DNA of 64,000 bases from Arsukibacterium ikkense. Lineage in GTDB: Bacteria > Pseudomonadota > Gammaproteobacteria > Enterobacterales > Alteromonadaceae. The DNA is taken from contig NZ_LAHO01000003.1 in assembly GCF_000987775.1 (NCBI RefSeq), positions 248,001 to 312,000 of the forward strand, read 5' to 3'. The notes under the pieces are model-generated. The model searched no databases. It saw only the letters and a program-made list of their open reading frames with translations, and was not told the origin of the DNA. Below are positions 20,247-28,045 of the stretch, in pieces (positions within the stretch are counted from its first letter, which is position 1; each line of letters opens with the position of its first letter). A program made the position numbers and the translations under genes.

Positions 20247-20342
20247 GCAACTTACTTCAATTGCACCATTTTACGAAAACTGACGTATACAACGCTATGG
20301 TCAGGGCAATGTTAACAGGGTTAATAGCAGCGGGTGACTAAC

Positions 20343-20867
20343 ATGCTGATGAGTACTAAGTTCGTCAGACTGGATTTAAACTACAACTGCGAAATACATA
20401 ATTTGTTTCGGCAGCAGCGCCATTATATTGCCCCCCACCCGGCCGAAACTGCTGAACATTTTGCCAAACGGCTGTTAGCTTACCTTACTTTGTATGAGTT
20501 AAACCCTACCTTAAATCAACACCCTAACATGGGCAGACAGCCTGATTTATATCTGCAGGACGCCCAGCAACATTTTACGTTATGGGGTGCCGTGGATCCT
20601 TTAACTGAGAAAAGCCTGCGACGCGCATTGCATCAGGCTGATCAGGTGATTTTGTTTTTGTCAGAACAACAGGCAAACAAAAATAGCAATGTCCCCTGTT
20701 ATGCCAAGGCCGACTGCTACCAATTCAGTGAGACCGACTTAACCCGCCTGGCGCTGATGCTTAAACCACATATGCAGCTTAGCGTCTGGCGTGAACAGGA
20801 TAAACTCAGCCTGACTGATGGTACTGCCGTACTGGATATTCAACTGCAACACTGTACCTGGCACTGA
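20343..20867 (+). CDS. YaeQ family protein
   Basis: About 174 residues resembling E. coli YaeQ, a PD-(D/E)XK-fold protein of unclear role. Shared features are the N-terminal KFVRLDLNYNCE strand, HPAETAEHFAKRLLAYL (HPSETQERMMLRLLAWL in E. coli), PDLYLQD and LWGAVDPLTEKSLRRALHQADQVILF. The E. coli protein was once linked to RfaH-independent haemolysin expression, but the molecular function is unknown. The GTG at 20334, ATG 20343 and ATG 20349 are all possible starts; GGGTGA before 20343 favours that one. It converges on the next gene. Confidence 0.8.
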   Translation: MLMSTKFVRLDLNYNCEIHNLFRQQRHYIAPHPAETAEHFAKRLLAYLTLYELNPTLNQHPNMGRQPDLYLQDAQQHFTLWGAVDPLTEKSLRRALHQADQVILFLSEQQANKNSNVPCYAKADCYQFSETDLTRLALMLKPHMQLSVWREQDKLSLTDGTAVLDIQLQHCTWH

Positions 20868-20878
20868 CATATCATGCG

Positions 20879-21556
20879 TCAGAAGCGCATTAAGTCTCGC
20901 CGTACAGCTTGCATCAGCTGTTGTGATTTGGTTTGTAACTGACTAGCCGCTTGTTGCAGCTCTTCACCGATACCCTTAACGGCTTCGTAGTTTTTGCTTA
21001 GGGTAATAGCCACCAGGTTATTCATTTGTTCAGTCGATACCACTAACAGCGCCTGATAGCGTTGTTGCAAGCCCTGCAAAATTTCCGCGACATCATCAGC
21101 TGCACTAAGTGTAAGCTCTGCAGTAAGTTTATCCAAAGTACGAACCTCAATATCATTCGCACTGGTAACCTGCTGCACCTCACCGGAAAACCACAATGTC
21201 GCCGTAGCACTGGCGGCGGTATCATCTGTGGCTTCTGCTGCCTGGTAACGGCGATTAAATTCGCTGAACAGCGGTAAAAATACCGATTGGTAATCGTTTT
21301 GATGGCGATAACAAAAATCTTCCAGCGCATTACAGTACTCTTCGTAACGGCATATTTTAAGCTCGTAGACTTTACGGCGCCGTTCCAGCTCCAGATCCAG
21401 TGACTGTTGCAGTTTTTGCAGGCGGGTGTTGCTGCTGTGCTTAGCAAAGCAAAATAGGGCAAACCACAATAAATTAATCAGAACAAACAGCCAGATGTAA
21501 TAGTCAGGCAGGGCTTGCGCCGGCAATCTGGCAAGTGCAGTAGTGATGGTCTCCAT
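20879..21556 (-). CDS. Hypothetical membrane-anchored coiled-coil protein
   Basis: About 225 residues from the ATG at 21556, which has GGAGAGGA directly before it. A single membrane segment at about residues 20-40 (YYIWLFVLINLLWFALF) is followed by a basic cytoplasm-facing stretch, then a long, highly charged helix (LQQSLDLELERRRKVYELKICRY) and a C-terminal helix rich in Gln and Leu (LQQAASQLQTKSQQLMQAV). Three cysteines lie in the first half. I recognise no family. Together with its neighbours it belongs to a run of uncharacterised envelope proteins. Confidence 0.65.
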   Translation of the reverse strand: METITTALARLPAQALPDYYIWLFVLINLLWFALFCFAKHSSNTRLQKLQQSLDLELERRRKVYELKICRYEEYCNALEDFCYRHQNDYQSVFLPLFSEFNRRYQAAEATDDTAASATATLWFSGEVQQVTSANDIEVRTLDKLTAELTLSAADDVAEILQGLQQRYQALLVVSTEQMNNLVAITLSKNYEAVKGIGEELQQAASQLQTKSQQLMQAVRRDLMRF

Positions 21557-21649
21557 TCCTCTCCTATTCAAGCAAGCATGTTATCCGTGGCTAACGATAC
21601 ACCTTGCCGTTCAGGCTATGAACTGCCGCTGAATTACTGACCTGTAGAC

Positions 21650-22174
21650 TTAGTCCCGGAACAATTGCTCAATGCTTCGCCGATAACGTGATGATAATGT
21701 ATCCAGCTTTTGTAAATCCGTCACAAGCTGTTTTATCTGGTTTTCATTGTCTGCCAACAAATAACTGTAACCACCACTGGCAGAGGTTAAAATGCCCATA
21801 TTCAGTTGAACTGAGCCATCGTCCGAGCGTATAAACACCAGATTATTACGAATATTAAAGCGCTCTGCACTGTACTGGAAAAACTGCAACGCGTATTCCA
21901 GCTGCTGAAACGAGGTGGGATAACTACTACGCCTGGCTGGGTAGTCGCTGACTGAACGGCTAAGCTGGTCCTGCCTGGCATAAACCGTATCAGGTTTGGT
22001 AGCACTGAGCTGAAAGTATAGCCGGCAAAAGCCAGGTTTTTTTTGTTCAATTAACTGCCAGCAGGCAGCATTGCGTTCGTTGTTAAACTGCACGGTAACG
22101 GCAGCTGCCAGCTTAAACGGCATGAATAACAAGCCAACAACTAACCACACATATGGCATTCTGTTTAAGATCAC
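21650..22174 (-). CDS. Hypothetical exported protein
   Basis: 174 residues. The GTG start at 22174 is well supported by GGAGG five bases upstream. A signal peptide (hydrophobic WLVVGLLFMPFKLAAA, cleavage near residue 25) precedes an acidic-to-neutral periplasmic domain with two cysteines (AACWQL and GFCRLYF) spaced 11 apart, which could form a disulfide. The C-terminal half has a predicted beta segment (NNLVFIRSDDGSVQLNMGILTSASGGYSY) and a helical tail. No known family recognised. Confidence 0.65.
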   Translation of the reverse strand: MILNRMPYVWLVVGLLFMPFKLAAAVTVQFNNERNAACWQLIEQKKPGFCRLYFQLSATKPDTVYARQDQLSRSVSDYPARRSSYPTSFQQLEYALQFFQYSAERFNIRNNLVFIRSDDGSVQLNMGILTSASGGYSYLLADNENQIKQLVTDLQKLDTLSSRYRRSIEQLFRD

Positions 22175-22288
22175 ACCGCGTCCTCCATTACTTACATCTA
22201 CAACTCGTACTACAACTTACGCTGTACGAGTATTAAGTTATAGTTGGATTAGTCGGGGCATGCAATTGATAAATCTGTTTAATCTACA

Positions 22289-23155
22289 TTAGCTGGATAA
22301 TACGACACCACTGGCAGAGTTTTTCGCCCGGTACATCGCTTTGTCGGCTTGTCTAAACAGTGCTTCTGCCGTGTCGCCGTCAACTGGTGATATCGCAACA
22401 CCAATGCTGATCTTTATTTGCAGATCCAGCCCCTCATACTCAAAATCTTCAGCTACACAAGCTACCAGCTGCTCAGCCAGCCGCTTAACATCCGCGGTCT
22501 CTTTAACGTCTAATAGTAAACAGACAAATTCATCGCCCCCCCACCGGCTTACCATATCTTCATCACGAATAAATGATTGCAGGCGGTTGGCTACGGTTAA
22601 CAGCACCTGATCGCCCATATCGTGGCCGTGAGTATCGTTAATATGCTTAAATTTGTCGACATCTATCACCAACATTGCCAGCTGCCAATCGTGTCGTTTA
22701 GCCTGCACCAAAGCATGTTGCAATGCCTGGTCAAACGATGCCCGGTTAGGTAAACCTGTCAGGGTGTCAGTCAGGGCGAGCTGTTGGGCATCCCGTCCCG
22801 CCTCTTGCGCTTGCACCAGATTATTGCGCACACCGGCTAAATCGGCTTTCATATCATGCAGTTCTGTTTCAATACCTTGCCGGGTCGCAATTTCTTTAGC
22901 CAACTTTATATTTACCCGCTGTAAATCCTCTGCCGCTTTACTTACCTTGCCCTCAACCTTTTCATTCTGAGTAAGCGCCACTTTCATCTGACCCACAGTT
23001 GTTTTGCCTTGCTTCAAAACATCATTTACTAAGGTTATTTCATCAGCGGCTTTTCTGACATTTTTTTTAATTGCTTCATTCTTTTTAAGCACACCGCCTA
23101 GCGTAGCGCTCTTATCACCGGCAATTCCTTTTGCTACGTTTTTTTCTGCTGACAT
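22289..23155 (-). CDS. GGDEF-domain diguanylate cyclase with N-terminal repeat
   Basis: Makes cyclic di-GMP from two GTP. From the ATG at 23155 (AGAGGTGACT upstream; an extra TTG at 23173 is rejected) the protein has 288 residues. There is no signal peptide or membrane segment, so it is cytoplasmic. The N-terminal 90 residues contain two copies of a 38-residue unit with pattern L-x2-N-E-x5-V-x-K-A-A (L23-L47 and L61-L85), then a coiled coil (about 86-125). The GGDEF domain follows with DTLTGLPNR, D165/D167, the signature GGDEF at 206-210, and an intact inhibitory site RxxD at 197-200 (RDED), so feedback inhibition by c-di-GMP is expected. The linked signal is unknown. Confidence 0.93.
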   Translation of the reverse strand: MSAEKNVAKGIAGDKSATLGGVLKKNEAIKKNVRKAADEITLVNDVLKQGKTTVGQMKVALTQNEKVEGKVSKAAEDLQRVNIKLAKEIATRQGIETELHDMKADLAGVRNNLVQAQEAGRDAQQLALTDTLTGLPNRASFDQALQHALVQAKRHDWQLAMLVIDVDKFKHINDTHGHDMGDQVLLTVANRLQSFIRDEDMVSRWGGDEFVCLLLDVKETADVKRLAEQLVACVAEDFEYEGLDLQIKISIGVAISPVDGDTAEALFRQADKAMYRAKNSASGVVLSS

Positions 23156-23368
23156 AGTCACCTCTGAAGTCAAACCGGCTGAGCATAACAGCTATTATAA
23201 ACATGCTCTGTGCGCTATCGCACTTAAGGGTGCGTTTCAAACTATCTTCTGCCAACCTTAACGCCATTCGTATTAAAGGTAATATGACCCAACTAACATT
23301 CGTAGTTGATTTAGAGACATTTGTTGTTTAGTTTAACAATCTACTGTGGGCAGATAACGAGTATAGAA

Positions 23369-23806
23369 TTGAAACCAGTACATTCATTGCTGTTGGTACT
23401 AAGCATCTTAGCTGTTTTGCCGGTAGTTGCAGAAGTTGAGCCCGCTGACCAGGACAATGCCATCAATCTTAATGACAAAGACTTTCCGTGGCAGTTGGTG
23501 GTTGATCGCGGCAAAATTTTAGGTTGTGTCTATGACAATAAGTTTTACTCGCTGGGTGCGATTTTAATTCTGGAATCGCTGCCCCGCAAATGTGAGCTGG
23601 CATCAGACAGAAATGGCCAGTGGCAGCAGTTATCTGAGGCCGAACTGCTGTTACTGCAAGAAAATGTAAAACAACAGCAAGCCGTGCAACGGGAAGCAAC
23701 CTATATTGGCAACGAGCCGATAAACGAACAAGAGGCCAGGCTGATCCGTTATTTGCGGAATGTTAAAAAACAAACTGAGGCTAACACAACCCGCTTGCGT
23801 AACTGA
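23369..23806 (+). CDS. Hypothetical exported protein (DUF1496-like)
   Basis: About 145 residues from a TTG at 23369; upstream TTGs at 23321 and 23324 are alternatives but would place extra sequence before the signal peptide. A hydrophobic signal (SLLLVLSILAVLPVVAEV) is followed by an acidic mature start. The segment GCVYDNKFYSLGAILILES followed by a second cysteine resembles the DUF1496 pattern C-Y-x-K-x-Y-S-x-G-A, so a small periplasmic disulfide domain is possible. The C-terminus is helical and Gln/Glu rich. It abuts the convergent Crp-family gene with no space between stops. Confidence 0.6.
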   Translation: MKPVHSLLLVLSILAVLPVVAEVEPADQDNAINLNDKDFPWQLVVDRGKILGCVYDNKFYSLGAILILESLPRKCELASDRNGQWQQLSEAELLLLQENVKQQQAVQREATYIGNEPINEQEARLIRYLRNVKKQTEANTTRLRN

Positions 23807-24607
23807 CTAGTTGTCACTCTCTTCGCGGCCGGCTTCGGTAGGAAGCGTTACTTTAGGAATAGCTGCCACGTTGGTTATAACCTGTCGTTGGCGCAGATAA
23901 GGTAACAAGATATCCGTCTCTTTTTTCACTACGTCATAGCATTCGCAGCTAAGTCTCTCGAGTTTGGGACGGTCTAACACCTTAATTAAACCGCGTGAGT
24001 AGGAGATGGCTCCTAGTTGCTGCAGTTTTGACGCAGCCACATTTACGCCTTCCCGCCTTACACCGAGCATGGTGCCAATAAATTCCTGGGTCATGGTCAG
24101 GTGATTATGCGATAAACGATCCATAGACAGTAACAACCAGCGGCAAAGCTGCTGATCAATAGAATGATGCCGATTGCACACAGCCGTTTGCGCCACCTGG
24201 GTAATGAGTGACTGGGTATAACGCAACATCAGCATTAGTAACTGGCCGTGGCGATTGAATTCTTCTTTTACCTTGGGCCGCGGCAGACGATAAGCGTGCC
24301 CTGCACTTTGCACCACTGAACGGTTTGGCGAGCTTTCGCCCCCCATAAACAAACTGATACCCAATAGCCCTTCATTACCTACTACCAGGATGGCGGTTGA
24401 TTCACCGTTTTCCATCAGATATTGTAACGACACGATAGCATCGGTTGGAAAATAAACATGCTCCATTGGCCGGCCAGCTTCGTACATCAGCGCGCGCAGT
24501 GGCAGCGCTACCAACTCTAAATGTGGAAAAAGCCGGGCCTGCACTTCAGGCGACAACGCGGCCAACAAGTGATTTTGCTGCGGATGAGCTTGCGGTTTCA
24601 CGGACAT
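23807..24607 (-). CDS. Crp/Fnr-family transcriptional regulator
   Basis: 266 residues with an N-terminal cyclic-nucleotide-binding-like beta-roll (about 25-145; YEAGRPMEHVYFPTDAIVSLQYLMENG) and a C-terminal Crp-type winged helix (about 160-225; MTQEFIGTMLGVRREGVNVAASKLQQLGAI). No Fnr-type cysteine cluster is present, and the cAMP-binding RS-type residues of CRP are not obvious, so the ligand is unknown. The HTH lacks the E-x2-SR pattern of Fnr and has RREGVNVA instead, typical of an orphan subgroup common in proteobacteria. It ends with a 40-residue low-complexity tail. An 18-bp perfect palindrome lies about 200 bases upstream. Confidence 0.88.
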   Translation of the reverse strand: MSVKPQAHPQQNHLLAALSPEVQARLFPHLELVALPLRALMYEAGRPMEHVYFPTDAIVSLQYLMENGESTAILVVGNEGLLGISLFMGGESSPNRSVVQSAGHAYRLPRPKVKEEFNRHGQLLMLMLRYTQSLITQVAQTAVCNRHHSIDQQLCRWLLLSMDRLSHNHLTMTQEFIGTMLGVRREGVNVAASKLQQLGAISYSRGLIKVLDRPKLERLSCECYDVVKKETDILLPYLRQRQVITNVAAIPKVTLPTEAGREESDN

Positions 24608-24960
24608 GTAAATTCTCGTTAAATTGGACTAGTGACGACAACCCGGCCAGAATCAGCTAAGTGTACTAAATACCAACTATCTGAGCTGCAGTAGCTAACA
24701 TAGCACAATAGCTCAGCCTGCAGACAATATTTATTATTGTTGTGGACTGAACTGATAATACCCGGCTTTGCCAGCCTGGAGCCGAAATCACCCTTAGCGA
24801 CAGCATTAGCAACATGTTGCTAACCTTGGGCTTAAGTCATTTTCCGCGCTCAAATTTCAGGCTATAGTTTGCAACTGTTGATCCCCGTCATAGTTTTTGC
24901 GCCCAGTGCTGGCAGACTTGGCGCAATGTAAAATGAAGCGGTTTTACCCGGAGTAGCACT
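24608..24960. other. 353-base divergent intergenic region with palindromes
   Basis: No gene is visible here between the divergent Crp-like regulator and the CoA transferase. It contains an inverted repeat ACAATA-5-TATTGT (24724-24740) and the perfect 18-bp palindrome at 24806-24823. It presumably holds promoters for both genes, but I cannot assign -35/-10 boxes with confidence. Confidence 0.5.
24806..24823. promoter_or_regulatory. 18-bp perfect palindrome, candidate operator
   Basis: TTAGCAACATGTTGCTAA is identical to its reverse complement over all 18 bases. It lies 138 bases before the CoA transferase start and about 200 bases before the divergent Crp-like regulator. A dimeric regulator is the natural reader; which one is unknown. 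Confidence 0.5.
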
Positions 24961-26238
24961 ATGCAAGTCAATAGCCCAGAGCAGGCCCTTAGCATCATTC
25001 AGAATAACGACATCATCTGGTGTCACTCGATGGCCGCAACGCCTTACTACCTGTTGCACGCTTTAGCGAAAGTTGCGCTTGACCGACAAAACCTGACGCT
25101 TTTGCAATTACACACCGAGCATAGTGAGATATTATGCAACCCAGCGCTTGACGGCCATTTGCGCCAGCGTTGTTTTTTTGTTGGCAGCAGCACCCGCGCT
25201 GCGGTGAACTGTGGCAGTGCCGACTATGTACCGGTGTTTTTATCTGAAATACCCAAACTATTCCGAAGTGGCGAACAACCTCTGGATGTAGCATTAATAC
25301 AGGTATCCAAACCCGATAATCATGGCTTTTGCAGCTTAGGCGTGTCGGTAGAAGCCACCCGTGCGGCACTGCAAATGGCTAAAAAAGTAATTGCCTGGGT
25401 AAACCCGCTGCTGCCACGCACCCATGGCGACTCGTTTATTCATTTAAGCCAGATAGACCGCTATGTTGAACACGCCGCGCCCCTACCGCTGCATCAAGCT
25501 GCGCATCAGGATGCCGTGTCAATGCAGATTGGCCGTAATGTCGCCAGCCTGATCCGCGACGGTGACTGCCTGCAAATGGGCATTGGCGCTATACCCGATG
25601 CCACACTGGGTTATCTTGGTGACAGAAAAAACCTGGGCATTCATACCGAGATGTTCTCCGATGGCGTGCTGCCACTAATAGAACAAGGGGTAATCACCAA
25701 CCTGAATAAACGTAAACACCGTGGCAAAATTGTTACTACCTTTGCCATGGGCAGCCAGAAACTATATGATTTTATCGATGATAACCCGCAGGTGGTATTT
25801 CTGGATGTCGAATACACTAACGATACCTCCGTTATCCGGCAAAATCCGCAAGTGGTATCAATTAACAGTGCCCTGCAAGTCGATTTAAGCGGCCAGGTTT
25901 GTGCCGATTCACTTGGTACCAAAATATACTCGGGTGTGGGCGGCCAGATGGATTTTGTAAGAGGTGCGGCGCTGTCGGAAGGCGGCCGCGCTATTATCGC
26001 CCTGCCCGCTACAGCAGCAGCCGGCAGCATATCTCGCATCAGCTCGCTGTTAAGCCCTGGCGCCGGGGTCGTTACAACCCGCGCCCATGTCCATTACATT
26101 GTTACCGAGTATGGCATTGCTAATCTGCGCGCTAAAAGCTTACAGGAGCGTGCCCGCGCGCTGATAGACATAGCCGCACCGCAGTTTCGCGCCAGTCTTG
26201 CCGAGCAAGCCTGGCAAGACTGGGGGCTTAAAGTCTGA
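24961..26238 (+). CDS. Acetyl-CoA hydrolase/CoA-transferase family protein
   Basis: 425 residues of the family I CoA-transferase group that includes 4-hydroxybutyrate CoA-transferase, Cat1/Cat2 and acetyl-CoA hydrolase. The N-terminal domain begins with the DDIIW-like segment and the C-terminal domain carries GDCLQMGIGAIPDATLGYL, the catalytic glutamate in LGIHTEMFSDG, and GVVTTRAHVHYIVTEYGIANLRAKSLQERARALI. The glutamate forms a glutamyl-CoA thioester intermediate. It transfers CoA between acetyl-CoA or another acyl-CoA and a carboxylate; the acceptor is not readable. It is transcribed alone, divergent from the Crp-like regulator. Confidence 0.9.
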   Translation: MQVNSPEQALSIIQNNDIIWCHSMAATPYYLLHALAKVALDRQNLTLLQLHTEHSEILCNPALDGHLRQRCFFVGSSTRAAVNCGSADYVPVFLSEIPKLFRSGEQPLDVALIQVSKPDNHGFCSLGVSVEATRAALQMAKKVIAWVNPLLPRTHGDSFIHLSQIDRYVEHAAPLPLHQAAHQDAVSMQIGRNVASLIRDGDCLQMGIGAIPDATLGYLGDRKNLGIHTEMFSDGVLPLIEQGVITNLNKRKHRGKIVTTFAMGSQKLYDFIDDNPQVVFLDVEYTNDTSVIRQNPQVVSINSALQVDLSGQVCADSLGTKIYSGVGGQMDFVRGAALSEGGRAIIALPATAAAGSISRISSLLSPGAGVVTTRAHVHYIVTEYGIANLRAKSLQERARALIDIAAPQFRASLAEQAWQDWGLKV

Positions 26239-26330
26239 CTTGGCCGTTAGTGCTACATCGCTGGTATATAAACCTGACAGACAATGGCCAGATATCAGCT
26301 ATATGGCACTAATTAATAGTTTTAGCATCA

Positions 26331-26999
26331 CTAAGATTTATTCAAGCCAAACATTTGCCGGCACTGATTGGCAAAGGCACTGAATTTTTCTTTGATGGTT
26401 TTTTTCAGTTTGACATCCAGCGAACCGAGAATAGAGTAACCTTCAATCACAATTTGCGGTGCCTGGCGGTCGCCCATACAAGGGGCTTTATTATCGGTGC
26501 TACCAATAATATTAAACATATTCGATACCACATTAACCTGCTCTGGTACCAGAATGGTTAAGCTGCCAATCCAGTTGTTCACCCGGATCACAATGTGCTG
26601 GTGTTGAAAAATGGCTTCAGAGAAATCCAGTTCTACCGAGCCCAGCACACTGACAATCCGTATTTCTGCCGGTACCAACCATTGACCACTGTGCTGATTT
26701 GATGACAGGACACAAATAATATTTTCGTTGCGGGTATCGTTGCCGGCCTGATAGCGGGGCGAGAAACTGCGCTCGCGCTGCTGTTGATACTGAGTGTCTG
26801 GCTGCAATGATAAGTCTGCCACGACATCAATCAGTTCCTGAAAGCTTTTGGCATCAGACGCCACATCGAGCCGCCGCTCAAAAGCCTCTGCTGAAATAAC
26901 ACCATGGCTGTAATTCATAATCAGCTGATCGATCGCTTCCTGCCGTACCTGATCAAACGGGCGGTCTTCAATTTTCACACCACTACTATCAATTGCCAT
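26331..26999 (-). CDS. DUF1707/LiaF-like protein
   Basis: 222 residues, soluble. The N-terminal 60 residues are a short helical SHOCT/DUF1707-like module (AIDQLIMNYSHGVISAEAFERRLDVASDA), and the C-terminal 120 residues form the beta-helical LiaF/YvqF-type domain (RIVSVLGSVELDFSEAIFQ, VRVNNWIGSLTILVPEQVNV, QIVIEGYSILGSLDVKLKK). In Firmicutes, LiaF with membrane segments inhibits the LiaRS envelope-stress kinase; this protein lacks membrane segments and no kinase is adjacent, so the role is open. The second of two tandem ATGs (26999) has GGAG at the better spacing of six bases. Confidence 0.75.
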   Translation of the reverse strand: MAIDSSGVKIEDRPFDQVRQEAIDQLIMNYSHGVISAEAFERRLDVASDAKSFQELIDVVADLSLQPDTQYQQQRERSFSPRYQAGNDTRNENIICVLSSNQHSGQWLVPAEIRIVSVLGSVELDFSEAIFQHQHIVIRVNNWIGSLTILVPEQVNVVSNMFNIIGSTDNKAPCMGDRQAPQIVIEGYSILGSLDVKLKKTIKEKFSAFANQCRQMFGLNKS

Positions 27000-27127
27000 C
27001 ATGAACTCCAGTTCACTTTTTGTATGGTTAAAACGTTAGCATAGATTGCAATATGGCATGTCAGTTTTTGGTATCAAAATGTAAATAGTAAATATGTTCA
27101 AGCAGCCATATTACTCATCCAGCTTTT

Positions 27128-27562
27128 TTAAACGGGCCGCAATTGGCGCCAGGCCTGAACCGTACCAACGGCATAGAGCAAACCAATAACCAGACAAATA
27201 GCTGAACTTACCAACCAGAATGTCAGGCTGTTGCCCGGAAACAGCGGCATTAATGCGACAAACGCCAGGCCACGTAGCAAGAAAATGGCGGAGATAACAC
27301 ATAGCGCGGTGCGCAGCAGCGGCAAACGGCGGATAACACCGGCGCCAGACAAAGCAAATAGCGCCCAAAGCAGCAGCACAGTGACAATCACAGAAGTCAC
27401 AATAGTCGGATGCGGATCGCCCTGCTCTGCCAGCACCGCCATTTGCTCGCCGGCGCCGAAAAAGCGATACCAGTCGCCACCAAACACAATACAGCCCAGG
27501 TGCGCCACGGCGGCGATAACGCAGCACAGCGCCGTAGCAATAAGATATCGATTTTTTGGCAA
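27128..27562 (-). CDS. Hypothetical four-helix membrane protein
   Basis: 144 residues with four hydrophobic segments (about 8-30, 52-76, 84-105 and 115-138), no signal cleavage site and an Arg-rich C-terminus (QAWRQLRPV). The composition and the segment LAFVALMPLFPGNSLTFWLVSS suggest a small integral protein of unknown role. An overlapping frame of 171 codons on the same strand is Arg/Cys rich and out of register, so I regard it as spurious. Ends 17 bases before the GFA gene. Confidence 0.7.
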   Translation of the reverse strand: MPKNRYLIATALCCVIAAVAHLGCIVFGGDWYRFFGAGEQMAVLAEQGDPHPTIVTSVIVTVLLLWALFALSGAGVIRRLPLLRTALCVISAIFLLRGLAFVALMPLFPGNSLTFWLVSSAICLVIGLLYAVGTVQAWRQLRPV

Positions 27563-27579
27563 AATAGGCTCCTTGTTTG

Positions 27580-27987
27580 CTATTTGCGGCCGGGTTCAAA
27601 ACTATCGTAACGCGGCAAGTCTGCATCTAAATCTTCCCAGTTGGCTTTAGAACTGTAAAAGTTATGCGATAGCGGCCGTTCGCTGATATCGGTATTGAGA
27701 ATGCCCAACCTTATTCTGATGCGCGTGGGATCATCAGCATTACTGCTATACACCGGTGAGCCGCAATTGCTACAAAAATGGCGTACCCGGCCGGGTTTAA
27801 AAGCAAATTGGCTTAACTGCGCTGCCCCTTTTACCACGCTAAAATCCGTACTTTGCACAAAGCCATTAGTAGCAAAAGCCGTACCGCTGGATTTACGGCA
27901 CAGCGAACAATGGCAATGAATAATGCTACTGATAGGCCCGTTAATTTCAATGGCAACCTCGCCACATAAACACCCGCCCTGGTACAT
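27580..27987 (-). CDS. GFA family (CENP-V/GFA domain) protein
   Basis: 135 residues with the zinc-binding cysteine pattern of the GFA/CENP-V fold: GGCLCGEV near residue 6, HCHCSLCRKSSG near 40 and FCSNCGSPVYSS near 90. The family was named after a glutathione-dependent formaldehyde-activating enzyme, but most members are uncharacterised and the name over-predicts function. It has a good start at 27987 and lies upstream of the four-helix membrane protein on the same strand, with which it may be co-transcribed. Confidence 0.85.
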   Translation of the reverse strand: MYQGGCLCGEVAIEINGPISSIIHCHCSLCRKSSGTAFATNGFVQSTDFSVVKGAAQLSQFAFKPGRVRHFCSNCGSPVYSSNADDPTRIRIRLGILNTDISERPLSHNFYSSKANWEDLDADLPRYDSFEPGRK

Positions 27988-28045
27988 CGTTACTCCTTAA
28001 AAGTGGCTGAATCCACATACTGTAATTCAGTAAGTCGGCTCAAAT

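Noticed and set aside
27111-27626. A 171-codon open frame overlapping the four-helix membrane gene
   Set aside because: It is Arg, Cys and Trp rich, has no coherent hydrophobic or helical pattern, and overlaps the convincing membrane protein and part of the GFA gene in another frame.
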